Source of the DNA: Stemphylium vesicarium
Lineage: Eukaryota; Ascomycota; Dothideomycetes; Pleosporales; Pleosporaceae
DNA: 64,000 nt
Direction: 5' to 3'
Assembly (NCBI GenBank): GCA_004380135.1
Contig: QXCR01000146.1
Span: forward strand, 1 to 64,000
Numbering within the stretch: position 1 is the stretch's first letter; the number at the start of each line of letters is the position of its first letter. The notes beneath the pieces were generated by a model, which had not been told where the DNA came from, ran no database searches, and was given only the letters and a program-made list of their open reading frames with translations. The position numbers were made by a program, and so were the translations under genes. This document shows, one piece after another, positions 1-11,744 of the stretch.

Positions 1-638
1 ACACATGCCTTCAAGATAGACCCTTCCGTTCGCATGGCCATCCGCAGCACACAGAGTGCAACGGTACCGAGTTGAAAGCGAACCACACCATACTGTTGCC
101 ATTGCCATATCGCAACGTCACCCCACTAACTACAACAACCCGCCCAAGTATGAAGAATACTACCGCACCACTTGTCCGGCTCCCTATCAGCAGCATCGCT
201 TGCGCAGGTTGTTTGACTCATTACCCCTCCATTACTCGGTTCTAGCATCGGTCACTATATCGAATCAAGCAGCTATTGGTTTCCCCGCACATTGTGACTC
301 ACGAGCTCCGATACTGCATGCGGTATCGAACCAACATGAGGTCACGTGCCTTCCAATAAGGCGCCCCAAGGTAACTTGATAGGGGGATCGTCTCCGTCGG
401 TCTTGCCAAGAGACGTTAGGCAGCCGCAGCCATCTAACTATATATAAGAGAAAGCCCCCCGTTCTTCTCTGTTCGACATGTAGACAACGACTACATCAAT
501 CCAAGCCTAAACACACCAGCCCAAGATTCGACACCACACTGAGAGGTGATTGAAATTTAGCTACACACCGAACCTGTCCTGGGTTCTTTTCCGTATTATT
601 GCAAGGTCTTTACATAGGCCCCAAGACCATAATTCAAT
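1..638. other. Upstream intergenic region of the VIT/VWA gene
   Basis: No reading frame here has protein-like composition or recognisable similarity. The right part looks like the promoter and 5' leader of the gene starting at 639: a TATA-like run near 440-448, then pyrimidine-rich sequence. The far left may be the end or promoter of a gene outside the window; nothing coding can be supported. Confidence 0.5.
438..448 (+). promoter_or_regulatory. TATA-box candidate for the VIT/VWA gene
   Basis: The run ACTATATATAAG lies about 190 bases before the start codon at 639 and is followed by a CT-rich stretch (GTTCTTCTCTG), a common fungal core-promoter arrangement. Assigned from position and sequence only. 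Confidence 0.45.
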
Positions 639-3600
639 ATGCGAAATGTTTGCGGATGTTACGCATACAACCCAGAAAATGGCAAGCGGATATACCTACC
701 GCAGGTCAAGCTCGACATTCACACAACGATCTTATTGACAGCTTCCCGTACTGTTCTATCTCAGTCGTTTGCGAATATTTCAGAAGATCCATTGGAAGAG
801 ATAAGGTACGTCGTGATCGGTTTCGGTTTGGACTTGGCACATGACTAACCTGCCGCAAATAGATATGCCTTTCCCTTATTCGATGGCGTCAGCATCGTCG
901 AATTCTGTTGCCAAATTGGGGAACGAACCATCTTTGGCTTAGTGAAAGAGAAGAATGAAGCCAGAAAGACATATGAAGAGGCCAGACAACGAGGTGAAAA
1001 CGCTGCGCTACTGGAACAGCTTCCTGAAGCTGCAGATGTTTTCACTACTGCAATCAGCAATATCCCGGGTGGTGAGATGGTGAATGTCACTGTCAAATAC
1101 ATACAAGAGCTCAAGCATGATGCCGAAGTCGATGGCCTACGCCTCACTATTCCCACAACGATAGCTCCACGCTACGGAACCTATCCTGGGGTTCTGCGAG
1201 AATCATTTGGCGATGTTGGCCCAAGGGGTATCTCGATTAATGTTGATATCAGCATGGCCCAAGGAGTACCGATCAAGAAGATTACGTCCCCTTCCCACCC
1301 CATCGAAGTCACTATTGGCTCGCTATCAACTAGCCCTGTTGATTCCGACCACTCGATAGGAAGAGGCTCAGCCACAATTGCCTTGGGTACCGCGGAGCTG
1401 GAAAAGGACTTCATCCTGCAAGTCGTGGCAAAAGATGTCGGGGTCCCTCAGGCGATCTTGGAAACTCATCCAACACTACCCAATCAGCGCGCTTTGATGA
1501 CCAATTTGGTACCAAAGTTCAACCTCAAACCTCAGAAGCCGGTCATCATCTTCGTTGCCGATCGGTCAGGTAGCATGCGTGGACATATCCCGACACTCGT
1601 GTCGGCACTGAAGGTTTTCCTCAAGTCTATCCCTGTTGGTTGCTGGTTCAACATTTGTTCGTTCGGCAGCAAACACCAATTCCTGTGGAAAGAGCACCAG
1701 GTCTATGAAGAGGACACGTTGGCAGAAGCTATCAGGTATGTAACCATGTTTTTTATGTTCATAGAAAGGCGACGGAGATCGGCTGGATGGAAGAGACATG
1801 TTGGGAGGTGTCCTAGCCGCTTTCTTAGCCATCTGATTGTTTACAACTCCCTTCTCCTATTCACGAAAACACTGCTAACGCATCCATAGTTACGTTGAGA
1901 GCTTCTCTGCCGACTTTGGAGGAACCGATACGCTTAAGGCTGTCCAAGCGTGTTTCGATAGGAGCTTTGTCGACTATCCGACTGAGATAATGTTGCTTAC
2001 GGATGGCGACATTTGGGACCAGAAGGGTCTTTTCGACTATGTCTCCACGGAGACCAAGAGTGGCTTTGTCCGTGTCTTTCCTATAGGCATCGGTGGAGGC
2101 GTTTCTAGTGCGTTGATTGAAGGCGTTGCCAGAGCTGGGCGCGGCTTTGCTCAAATGGTCACCGATGGCGAGAAGCTTGATAGCAAGATCGTTCGCATGG
2201 TATGTAAAATCCCGATTTTGAAGTGAAGAAGTACGTGACTGACTTTTGACCTAGCTGAAAGGAGCCCTGACTCCCCATATCCATGACTATCGTCTCGAAG
2301 TCAAATATGAAGACGAGACTGTAAAGACGGTTGCCGAGAGTCTGCGCGTGAATCTGAACATCAGCGATTCAAGCAACGTTGCCGAGGATCACGCGCATAA
2401 CGAAGCGCACATCATCTCTCTCTTCGACCCCGATGTCAAGGAAGAGCACCCGAAGAGGGACGAAGCCAAAGACATCTTCTCTAGTCTTCCGAAACTTGAG
2501 CGCCCAACACTTCTGCAGACACCTTTTCAGATGCCGCCACTCTTTCCTTTCAATCGAACATGTGTCTACCTGCTCATGGCTCCCGGATCTTCTTATCCCA
2601 GCCCAAAATCCGTAGTTCTCAGGGGCACCTCCCCGGAAGGTCCCCTCGAGCTTGAGATACCAGTTGAGGTGCGTGAGGAGAAGGATGAGATGATTCACCA
2701 GCTCGCCGCCCGGAAGGCAACACAAGAGCTAGAAGAGGGTCGCGGTTGGATCTCGGAGGCCACCATCGGCGATTCGGGAGTCCTCGTCAAGGGGAAGCAT
2801 CAGCCCCAGTATGCCCTGCTGCAAAGGCGAGAAGCCGTTCGTCTCGGCGTCGAATTCCAAGTTGGCGGAAAGTACTGCTCCTTCGTAGCCGTGGAAGCAA
2901 ACGAAGTCGAGATCGCCAAGAAGCGGGAGAACGCACTGCAAGCAACCCTAGACCGGAATACCAGCGAAGACGCGGATTGGGACATTATAGAAGAGAGTAA
3001 GTCCGCATCTCCCCTTCCCATCCTCTCAGACCGCTAACGCAACCGATCGCAGGCGAAGTACGACAAGCAGCCCCTCCTCAGCTTCAGAAGCCGCCGAGAA
3101 TGGGTACAATGGGTCCATTCCCAGGAATAAGGACAGCGCTTGCCAGCAAAGCAGCACGTAAGTCTGCACCATACGGTGTTGGAGGCGTGAAGAAAGCGCC
3201 GCGGAAAAGACCGTCGGTGTCAACGCGCGACCCCTGGACTACGAAGAAGAGGAAGAAGAGAAACATAACTGATCAGAGCTTAGGATGCGGATCTTCCGAG
3301 TCGAGAGCACGCGGCAGTGTTGGTGGCGGTGGTGCGGGCTCATCCATGGCAAAGGGCTTGGGTCAAGGGGGGAGGTTCAGACACCGCAAAGTTGCAGTGG
3401 AAGACTCTGGTATGTATCATATCACCCCCGCAAACCCTTGTTGCATAACTAACATCGACAAAGAACCCCTCCTTCATCGCCTTATCGCACACCAATCCTT
3501 CACAGGCTCTTGGACAAACTTGCCCAAGCAACTCTGCAACGAGATGGGCATCCATACCAATGCAGCTACGAGGGCAGTCGTGAAACTTGTCGATGACAAG

Positions 3601-3798
3601 ATAGCGGCCGATCAGGTGCTGGCTAAGCAGATCCTTGTCACGGCTGTGGTTGTGCGCTTTCTGGAGAGGAAGATGGCGAGTGAAGAGGAGACGTGGGAGT
3701 TGGTTGTTGAGAAGGCGAGGGTTTGGCTGGGGGGTGAGGTGACTGGGGAAGGTCTTGGGCGGGTCTGGGAGATGGCTGAGGGTGTTATTGGGGTTTAG
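639..3798 (+). CDS. VIT and von Willebrand factor A domain protein
   Basis: Six exons are supported: 639-805, 863-1735, 1890-2199, 2255-2996, 3053-3409 and 3464-3798, giving about 927 residues. All introns are GT-AG. Residues ~15-140 match a VIT (inter-alpha-trypsin inhibitor) domain, with the typical YEEARQRG and ISNIPGGE segments. A VWA domain starts near residue 280. Its metal-binding site reads DRSGSM (~289-294), which fits DxSxS, followed by LLTDGDIWD. The C-terminal third is a low-complexity basic linker plus a helical tail (about residues 810-927). Fungal VIT/VWA proteins are usually intracellular and of unknown role; no signal peptide is seen. The last intron (3410-3463, 54 nt) has no in-frame stop, so its retention would still give an intact protein. 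The upstream start at 639 was chosen because it begins the VIT fold; an extra 5' exon cannot be excluded. Confidence 0.88.
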
Positions 3799-4346
3799 AT
3801 GTTTGAGGAGCCTTTCATGGCACACTGGGTACGGTGTGGTTACTTGTTTCTTGGGTCGTGGAATCTTCATTAGGACTGATCAAAGTATGTCATCTGGTGG
3901 TTCGCAAGGTTGCGAGGATTAGTACATCTTTCAATCTGACAGCCATTATCCACTCAAGAGACTGTGTGTCAGTGCGCGGTCATTACATGCAGGCCTCAGG
4001 AACACAAACATGCGCAAACAGGATCCGAAAGAAATGATTTCAATCCCCCGTCGATATTGATGAATGCAAGAACCAGCATTGCGCGCACAAGAACAATTCC
4101 CACACTTTTGATAATCGTACACTTACGCGAGTCAAAGAAGGAAAAAAAGAAAGCCTAATAATACCGAATATTTTCATCATCCGTTTTCCGTCTGTGATAG
4201 TTCAAACGCGAAACGGGAGACGCCGATGCATGCCGATTAATCCGTCGAGCTCCCACGCGGCGACCGAAAAGTCCGATCTCGACGTCGCGGAGAATACCTG
4301 CGTCCAAAAAAAAAGATTAACAACCTGTTTTGGAAAGAGTGGATAA
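3799..4346. other. Intergenic region between convergent genes
   Basis: This 548-base stretch separates the 3' ends of the VWA gene (plus) and the CNNM gene (minus). It should hold both polyadenylation regions. It contains A-rich runs (GGAAAAAAAGAAAG near 4140 and CCAAAAAAAAAG near 4305) but no coding signal I can support. Confidence 0.5.
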
Positions 4347-6707
4347 TCACTTGTTTCCGAGCAGAGGTTGCGATTCACCGCTGTCGCCAGCGCCGCCCTT
4401 CTTCTTCTTACCGCGCTTCTTCCTCTTCTTTTTGCTTCCACCCTTGCCGCCAGCGTGCGAAGATTCGGCTTCAGAATGCTTGCCGTGGTCCTCCTGACCG
4501 TCGGCCTGGCTACCGAGACCCTTGTCTTCCGAGTCACTAGAGCTTGTGGTTTCTAGGACAATCTTCTTGATACCGTTGACGTCGACGACATTCTCCGAGA
4601 TGCTACCACTTCGAGCCGTGTGTCGCTTTTGCAAAGGGCTACGGGAGCGCGAACGGACCGAGTGCAACGAAGCGATGGTGCTGACGGACCGCGTGCGGCC
4701 TCTGGTGTGTCCGTTTTCGTCGTCGCCGTTCTTGGCGAGGAGATGCGATGTTTCGTCGTCGTTTGCTCTTCCCTTGGGAGAAGTAGCGTTGTCATTGTGG
4801 TCCGCCATGCTGGATCGTCTTGACCTCCAAGACATGCGATCGCCACTTGGAGTCATGGTACCGTATCCCACAGCTACACTGTGAACGCCATCGCTAGCCT
4901 CGCGCCCTGCCGACGACAACAAGCCCTCACCCACTCCACCTTCAGGAGCATGAGAGTCTTGGGTGATGACAGTCTCGTTCTGTGTTGTCTCAGTTGTAGG
5001 TTGGTCGTTTTCAGGGATCGTCTTTGGGATATCGGGCGTAGTCAAGCTGATTTGGCCAGGCTTGATCTTGACAGTGTTGATGCGCGTTTGCTTGGGCCGG
5101 GTGGCAGCGTTGGAAGGGCCGAGGTGCTTTAGGTGTTGCATGACGGTAGGATCGTCGCTGCGAATTGGCGACATGGCTGCTCTACTACCGCTGCTGCGAC
5201 GTCGCAGCACGAACGATGGCTTAGGGTGACCCTCAGGCATTTCCGGTAGAGATGTCTTTCGCGGCGCGGCTCTGCCATTCTGCTCGCCATCGGTTTCGGT
5301 GTCAGTGCCTGCTGGCTCGGAAGCCTTGCGCGGGTCGGCGATGACTTTGCCTCGGGGAACGCGAGCCCGTGGGGCGGGTGCCATGCGTCGAATTGCCTTG
5401 TGCACGTCGATGAAGACATCAGACTCGTCGATGATTTCCCTGTTATGGTCAGTGAATGTTGGATAGCTGGTGAAATACTTGGACTTACTCTCCAATGAGC
5501 TCTTCGATTACGTCTTCGAGGGTAACAACACCGACAGCGCCGCGCGCCTCAGCAGGGAATTCCGAGACCAGCACCATGTGGGATTTGCCCTCTTGGAAGA
5601 AGTTGAGAATGTCCAGACAGCTTGTTTCGGGACGCGTCTCAGGGAGAGTGGCCAAGGCGAAGTCGCGCACGCGCAGTGCATCCTCGGGATCGTACGTGAT
5701 GAGCATCTTGACAAGCAGCATGCCGACAAAGTTGTTGTCGTTCTCAGGCGTGTGGATTGGAATGCGCGAGTAACCGGCGGATAGAATGCTGTCCATCATC
5801 TTCTCGTCCAGAATGGTGTCGGAGGACATGGTGAAGACGTCCTTCATTGGCGTCATAATGTTGCCGACGGCCTTGGCCTTGAGATCCAGGACAGCGGTGA
5901 TGATGGTGACTTCATCCTCATTGAGGCGCTCATGCTCGAGTCCAAGGGACTGATGCAGGCTGACCAGCGTCTTCAGTCCGCCCTTCTTGTACACGGTACC
6001 GTGGTCCTCACCGAGGAGGTAATCGAGGAGTTTGGCAGTGGGCCAGGCGATGATGCCCATGATGTACATGAGGCCCAAAACGATGGGGGCCATGATGGCG
6101 CCAATGGGCAGTCCGTAGCGAACGCATATCGATTGGGGGACGACTTCACCGAAGATGACGATGAGGACGGTGGAACTAACAACGGCAGGCCATCCTCCGC
6201 CTAAAGACCTGTCCAAGACTATAGGAAGAGTTTCGTTGGTGATGACATTGCTCAGGAGTAGCGTCACCAGGACCCAATGTTTGCCTCGCTCGAGGAGCTT
6301 GAGCACCTTCTTCGCGTTCTTGCGCTCGTTTTTCTCGCCAGAAGAAGCGAGGACTTGGAGGTAGATTTCATCCTGGCCCATCAAGCTGCATGGCGCCTGT
6401 TAGCACATGGTTACACAAGGGTGGGACCACGCTGGACTCACGCGATAGTTAGACCGGCGAAGACACCACCAGCAAGAACCAACGCGACAGCAATGCCCAA
6501 AAACAGCCACAGCTGGGGGTCATCGGTGCCCTTGGGGAGGTCCTCGTCGGCTTCCTTCAGCGCGCTCACGACGCCCCCAAAAGGCATGGGGAGCGCCGTG
6601 ACCATGGGCGCGAAGGCGTGGAAGAGGCCGATGAAGGCAAGGCGAGCGGTGCGTAGCGACGAGCCATTGGCTGCGCGTGAACGAGGCGCGCTCATGGCCA
6701 TGGCCAT
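4347..6707 (-). CDS. MAM3: CNNM/Mam3-type membrane protein (DUF21 plus CBS pair)
   Basis: Exons 6707-6442, 6385-5489 and 5439-4347 encode about 751 residues. The first splice rebuilds the family motif GLTIALMGQDEIYLQVL across the junction; the second gives IGEEIIDESDVFID. Residues ~60-240 form the DUF21/CNNM transmembrane domain with several hydrophobic helices (GVFAGLTIAL, WVLVTLLLSNVIT, VVSSTVLIVIFGEVVPQS, IMAPIVLGLMYIMGIIAWP). A CBS-domain pair follows (about 265-400: IMTPMKDVF, GYSRIPIHTPEN, MVLVSEF, GVVTLEDVIEELIG). The tail (~400-751) is disordered, Ser/Arg-rich and ends in a Lys/Gly-rich segment. In yeast Mam3 is a vacuolar-membrane protein linked to metal handling and mitochondrial morphology; the role here is assigned by family. 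Confidence 0.93.
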
Positions 6708-7408
6708 AGCTAGAGAGATGCGAGCACCGGGGTGCGGGGAGAATACGACAGCCTCCGAAGAAAAGGAGCGAGGCGGTTTGACAGAGGAAGTGGTTTGTGG
6801 TGGGCGCGCAAATAATGATGCGGAAGCAGCGGTTTGGCTGGCCCGTGCATGGGCGGGCCTAGCACCACAAGACGCAAGCTCGAGGAGCGCCCAGAGTGCT
6901 CACCTAGGCAATGCATTTGACAGCCCTTCCTCCCCCGTCGCGCAGAGTGCAGCCAAGCATTGGGTGCTGCCGCTGCATATGGCGCCATGTGCCTTACTTT
7001 TGTGAACAGCAGTCAAACTTGTGCCCGTCCAGCCAGCCATTCCCTGCATACAGACAAAAGATAGGCGAGGCGAGTGCTGCAGAAGCATGGCTGCGCTAGT
7101 CTCCACCAGCCGTGGGAACCTTTGGGGCCGGAGATCGTCATCGCGCATGAGTGGCTGCAAAAACTGGCTGACTTAGCCTGTGGCTGGTGATGTCACGGGT
7201 GGCTGATACTTTCATCACGTGCTGTCACCTTCCTGTCCGGGCGCCCGTTCGCCTGTCTCCGCCTTGTCTGAAAGCTGGAGAGCCGCGGTTAGCCGCACGA
7301 TACAACCGCACAACCGTCGGCTCGCATGTTTGCGCCCGCCATGTCCTCCATCCATGTAGTATCTTTTTGCGGGTGCTGGATAGAACTATTGCTTTCGCTT
7401 TTGTAGAC
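6708..7408. promoter_or_regulatory. Divergent promoter region, CNNM gene and BCKDH E1-beta
   Basis: About 700 bases lie between the starts of two head-to-head genes. No protein-like frame is seen. It should contain both promoters and 5' leaders. A CACGTG-type core appears in ATCACGTGCTG near 7214, which may be a bHLH or similar site; that is a guess from the motif only. Confidence 0.5.
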
Positions 7409-8725
7409 ATGGCTTCCAGGACACCTTCTATTCGTGCATTGTCGCGTTACCTGCTGCGCCCTCAAGCATCGTTCCCCTCTCGTTGTCAACATCGTTCCCA
7501 GTACAAACCATACTCTGCCGCCGCACCTGGCGCACGTCTCAATGGAACAGTAGAGTACGACACCACTCCAATTCTCCACCACACCGCCAAGTCGACCCTC
7601 GCGAACCCCGAACTACCCCCAGAAATACAAAAGGGTCAGACTAAGCGCATAAACCTCTACACCGCCGTCAATGAAGCCCTTCGCCATGCCTTGCAAACAG
7701 ACGAGAGAGTTATGGTCTTTGGCGAGGATGTACAATTCGGGGGTGTCTTCAGGTGTACAATGAACCTGGCCGGCGACTTTGGTACCGAACGCGTCTTCAA
7801 TACCCCTCTCAGTGAGCAAGGTTTGGTGGGCTTTGCTATCGGAGCGGCTGCGGAGGGTATGAAGCCAGTAGCAGAGGTCCAATTTGCCGACTATGTTTTC
7901 CCCGCATTCGACCAAATACACAATGAGGCGGCCAAATACAGATATCGTTCAGGAAGCACTGGCGTCAACTGTGGTGGGCTGGTGATACGCATGCCGTCAG
8001 GCAGCGTGGGACATGGCGCTCTGTATGCAAACATTGACGAGTATGCTTAGGGGAGACTTACACGTCGATTAGGTACCACACACAATCCCCCGAAGCCCTC
8101 TTTACCCACACGCCCGGCCTCCGCGTCGTAATACCCCGCTCGCCCGTTCAGGCAAAGGGCCTTCTCCTCTCCGCGATCCGCAGTCAAGACCCTGTCGTTT
8201 TCATGGAGCCCAAGATCCTATACCGCGCCGCTGTTGAGCACGTCCCGGTGGACGCTTACCACCTCCCGCTCGACAAGGCCGAAGTGCTCAAGACCGGCAA
8301 AGACGTAACAATCGTATCCTACGGTACCCCACTATATACATGCTCGGCCGCGATAGCAGCAGCAGAAAAGGACTTTGGATGCAGCGTTGAGCTGATAGAT
8401 CTCCGGACCATATACCCTTGGGACAGAGCGACGGTACTGGAAAGTGTAAAGAAGACTGGCCGAGCTATCGTAGTGCACGAGAGCATGATGAATGCTGGTG
8501 TTGGTGCTGAGGTCGCTGCAACCATTCAAGAAAAGGCCTTCTTGAGGCTGGAGGCGCCCGTCAAGAGGGTGACTGGGTGGGCGACACATACTGGGCTCAT
8601 GTTTGAGCAGTTTATTATTCCGGACGTTACGAGTAAGTGCATCGTGTCCAGGCGTATGTGTGTGTTGCTGTGTGCTAACTGCGACAGGGGTTTACGATGC
8701 GATAAAGAACACACTAGACTACTGA
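7409..8725 (+). CDS. Branched-chain 2-oxoacid dehydrogenase E1 beta subunit, mitochondrial
   Basis: Exons 7409-8022, 8073-8632 and 8688-8725 give about 403 residues, the usual length for this family. The first ~40 residues are Arg/Ser/Ala-rich with no acids, typical of a mitochondrial presequence. The body matches the transketolase-type E1 beta subunit: GEDVQFGGVFRCT, RVFNTPLSEQGLVGFAIG, AEVQFADYVFPAFDQ, NEAAKYRYRSG, then (across the first intron) GHGALYHTQSPEA, FMEPKILYRAAVEHVP and IDLRTIYPWD. The FGGVFRCT and YRYRSG segments are those of the branched-chain enzyme rather than pyruvate dehydrogenase. With E1-alpha it decarboxylates the keto acids of Leu, Ile and Val. The last exon is only 38 nt and completes RVYDAIKNTLDY. 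Confidence 0.93.
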
Positions 8726-9255
8726 ATGAAATGATAGCAGACGGGATGCGGACAGCACCTGCTGCACCTGCTGCACCTGCTCTACCCGATATTTCCCAGC
8801 ACTCGTGACTGCCTACTGACCATACTGTCCTGCCACCGTAGCCGCTCCACTATCTTCCATATGTTCAGCCGCAGTAAGCTCAGCCTCGACCCCAGATCTC
8901 CATTTGGCCTATCAGCAATCTCGAGGTTACTGCATATTCATTCCGATAAGTGCGTCTTCGCCGACAGTCGTTATTTGCTTTTGGCGGTGATGCGACGGGC
9001 GCCTACGCCATGGGTGGCCGGGCGCCTCGTCTGTCAACAGTTCAATTGACTGGAGAACAAGCTCAACGAGCTTTGACAAATGGTAAAGGCGATGTTGGTA
9101 AAGAGGATGCCAATGATGGCACATCGGACGAGACTTCTGAGCTGTGAACTGAAGGAGGAGTCGTCCGACAACCAGGTTATGCACGGATCCTGGAATTGGT
9201 CGTTTATCAAAAGGAAGTCGACTCACAGGAATCAACAGAACTTTCCGACATTCCG
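8726..9255. other. Intergenic stretch with a short in-tandem 9-mer
   Basis: This holds the 3' region of the E1-beta gene, including three adjacent copies of GCACCTGCT (about 8756-8782), and then the approach to a decayed gene. A 65-codon frame at 8950-9147 shows no similarity I recognise and is not called. Confidence 0.45.
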
Positions 9256-11036
9256 ATGACAGACCGCAACTCTCATGCCGGAAACAGAACTTACATGGGT
9301 GACCTTGGGACTCTTTCCGAGCATGATGTGATTGAAAAAGTCGAGCCGAAGGTCCCTAAATTTCTGAAGCCCTTTCTCAAGGTTTTCGACTTTGGAATCA
9401 GGCCATCTCCTATAGACCATCGAGACCTTGCGGAACAGTCGCCGAACATTACGCTCAATATTCACAAAGCTTTGGCTGGCAAGCGCAAATTATGGCTGCT
9501 CGGTGCGCTTGGCATCAGCATGCAGATAGCTTGCAAAATGGGCGATCAGAATTTCGATCCTTATATTCTCATCAACGAAACCCAAGCTCATCAGATTCGG
9601 ACCTCGAGGAGCTCTTCTGGTAGCAAAGTGTCAAACCTCCAGTTTCCTCTCGATGCAGAACAGACCGAAGCCATTCAAGATGTATGCACGAAGAGAGCCA
9701 ATCAGGATGCACGTAGAAAGAAAGTCATTTGGCTGGCAGTTCTGCTTTCACTGTCAGGTTTTATATGTCAATTTGTAGGACTCAGAGCTCTACATTGGTC
9801 GGCAACCATCACGCAGCTAGCGGTCACGCTTATTATGACCACGATGCGTGCTCAGGTACGAAGAGGGATATCGCTCGAACCGACCTTCATCCGGCTGCCT
9901 TGGACAGACCTACACCAGGCAGCGCTGTCCTTAGGCAATGCATGTCTCAGCCATTGGCCCGAAAGTCAATAAGATTGGCCCGAAAGTCAAGAAGATTGGC
10001 CCAGGAATGATCTGCATGTGCTGAAGTTATTCCAGAGTAATCTACATGATTTTGGGGTGAATCCTGCGGAAATCAAGCGTTATCCACGTCGGATTAGCCC
10101 GAAGGTTATATCTAAGACCCAAGGATCGAGCTGAAACACAAACTGAGCAACTTTACCCCATCAGGACGCGTCGATATGCAAACCATGGGTTGAAGAATCA
10201 CCAGGCTAGTCAAAGAATTCTTTTAGTGTTTGATCAGTCTCGATATGTATAGGCGTATCAGAGATTAGCCACGTTACCACTAGCAACACCTGACAGAAAG
10301 CGACCCTGCCTCCGACATTGCTCATCCGTACAGCAGACTCATTCTGTCTTTCTACATGGATGATGAATTCGAGATCATCTGGGATGGAGATCAATGCCGA
10401 TTGGATGCCTTGTTGAGACTCTGGGACGATAGTGAAAACTACAATGGTGATAGCGAATTCTTCACCGAGGGGCAACCGCTTTATTTCCATTGAGGAACAC
10501 GCAAAAATCTCGATTCCAAAGTAGAAAGCTATGCAAGTTGGACCGGCAAAAGCCCACGTTTTTTCGAACGCTTGCCTATCACTTTTGGTGCAAGGCCACA
10601 ACCACCGCCTGATCTAGGACGTTATACGGTCTTTGGGACGAGCCTTGAGCATGTGTGGCAGGAAAACTTGAAGGCAGAAATGATGGAAAAAAGAGATTGT
10701 ATCTTCATCGTGATGGCATCCTCACGCCCGGAAATCCATGCCCTCGAAGTCCTCCTATGCTTTTTCTACGCTGCAGCGGAAAGACTGCATAGTCAGCAGG
10801 ATCCTCCAGACTGGGCAGAGAGAAAGATTTCCGCGCTCCAACAAGGATTATCCAATCCGTCTGAGGAACTACTCGAGAGTGGCCTCGTAAAGACTAAGGA
10901 GGATGCGAAAATCATTGTATTCCTGCCGTTCTTACGGCGTGGTTTGCTCCCATCAAAGCCGCCGAAAGAGGAGACTTCTGGTGATAAGGATGAAGAAGAA
11001 GGACAGTCTGTCAGTGATGATGAGGAAGAGGTCTAG
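9256..11036 (+). pseudogene. Decayed fungal multi-pass membrane protein gene
   Basis: Fragments of one protein family lie in order on the plus strand. 9256-9972 holds an N-terminal part with SPNITLNIHKALAGKRKLW, then MGDQNFDPYIL and a membrane/RR segment with SGFICQFVGLRALHW and TTMRAQVRRG. About 10330-10493 holds FYMDDEFEIIWDG and DALLRLWDDSEN and ends in TGA at 10491. About 10494-11036 holds LPITFGARPQPPPDLGRYT followed by a C-terminal helical part and an acidic tail. The fragments are in different frames and separated by stops. In full-length relatives, as I recall them, 70-90 residues of membrane segments lie between the MQI and CKMGDQ parts; here they are adjacent, which suggests an internal deletion. 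These proteins are common in Pezizomycotina genomes and have no known function. The minus-strand frame at 10206-10601 is treated as a shadow. Confidence 0.6.
9954..10000 (+). repeat. 21-bp tandem repeat, two and a bit copies
   Basis: The unit TTGGCCCGAAAGTCAATAAGA is repeated with one change (AATAAG to AAGAAG) and followed by a third partial copy TTGGCCCA. The first copy supplies the TAA that ends the 9256-9972 frame; the second copy has AAG at the same place. Confidence 0.8.
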
Positions 11037-11744
11037 AGCGTAACCGCCTAGGGATGCTTACTAGCTCAAATTCGATCATCTTGCAAGCCCAATTGTTTGT
11101 GTGTTATGATACCCCGTGACTCGTCACATCATTACTCCACGGTATCTCAGCGAGCTTAAGAGAGTTTCGCGATGCACTTAGAAAATTTAAAGCACCCAAG
11201 ACAGCTATTCAATGGGCATTGTCTATGTAGGTAGGATCCAACGCCCTTCCCTCTCCAACTTCCATATTATGCACTTGCAAAACACTGCAAGAATCATTAG
11301 CATAATAAGTTCCAACTCGTACTAATAAATGCATCTCCAAACCGGCCAGCGGCAATCAAAACAACGACAGCCTACCTCACCAGCACACATCCACCCTAAA
11401 ATGGACCCATGCCAACACCCCAGCCACGACTCGCGCCTTCCCCAGATCTCAAGATCTCGCTTCCCTCCTAGCGGCGGGAGTCCCTTGCGCTAGCGCCACC
11501 CACTCCACCAAAGCCACCAGCGCAATACGTCATGACTTTTCCGTGCATCGCAAAAAGGAAGTCACTAGGTAGGGATACGTCACCGCAGCCACAGCTCTGG
11601 CTAGAGAGAATCTGTGTTCTCTCTGGGTACACGTAATTGCAGCATCTCGATCGATCTTGCACAACCCATCTGCCTACTCGAAGATACAGCCATCAGTTGT
11701 TCATCACTCACACGTCCAATAGAGCTGTTTTTTTTTCGAGCACA
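11037..11744. other. Intergenic region upstream of the Ohr-like gene
   Basis: No coding sequence is supported. The right end, just before 11745, has CACGTCCAATAG and a T-run (TGTTTTTTTTTCG), as expected for a fungal promoter and leader. Confidence 0.45.

Noticed and set aside
8950..9147. 65-codon frame as first exon of the decayed membrane gene
   Set aside because: No plausible splice to 9256 and no resemblance to the family N-terminus.
10206..10601. 131-codon minus-strand frame with protein-like hydrophobic stretches
   Set aside because: It lies antisense to family-like plus-strand pieces (FYMDDEFEIIWDG, LPITFGARPQ) and has no convincing start or homology.
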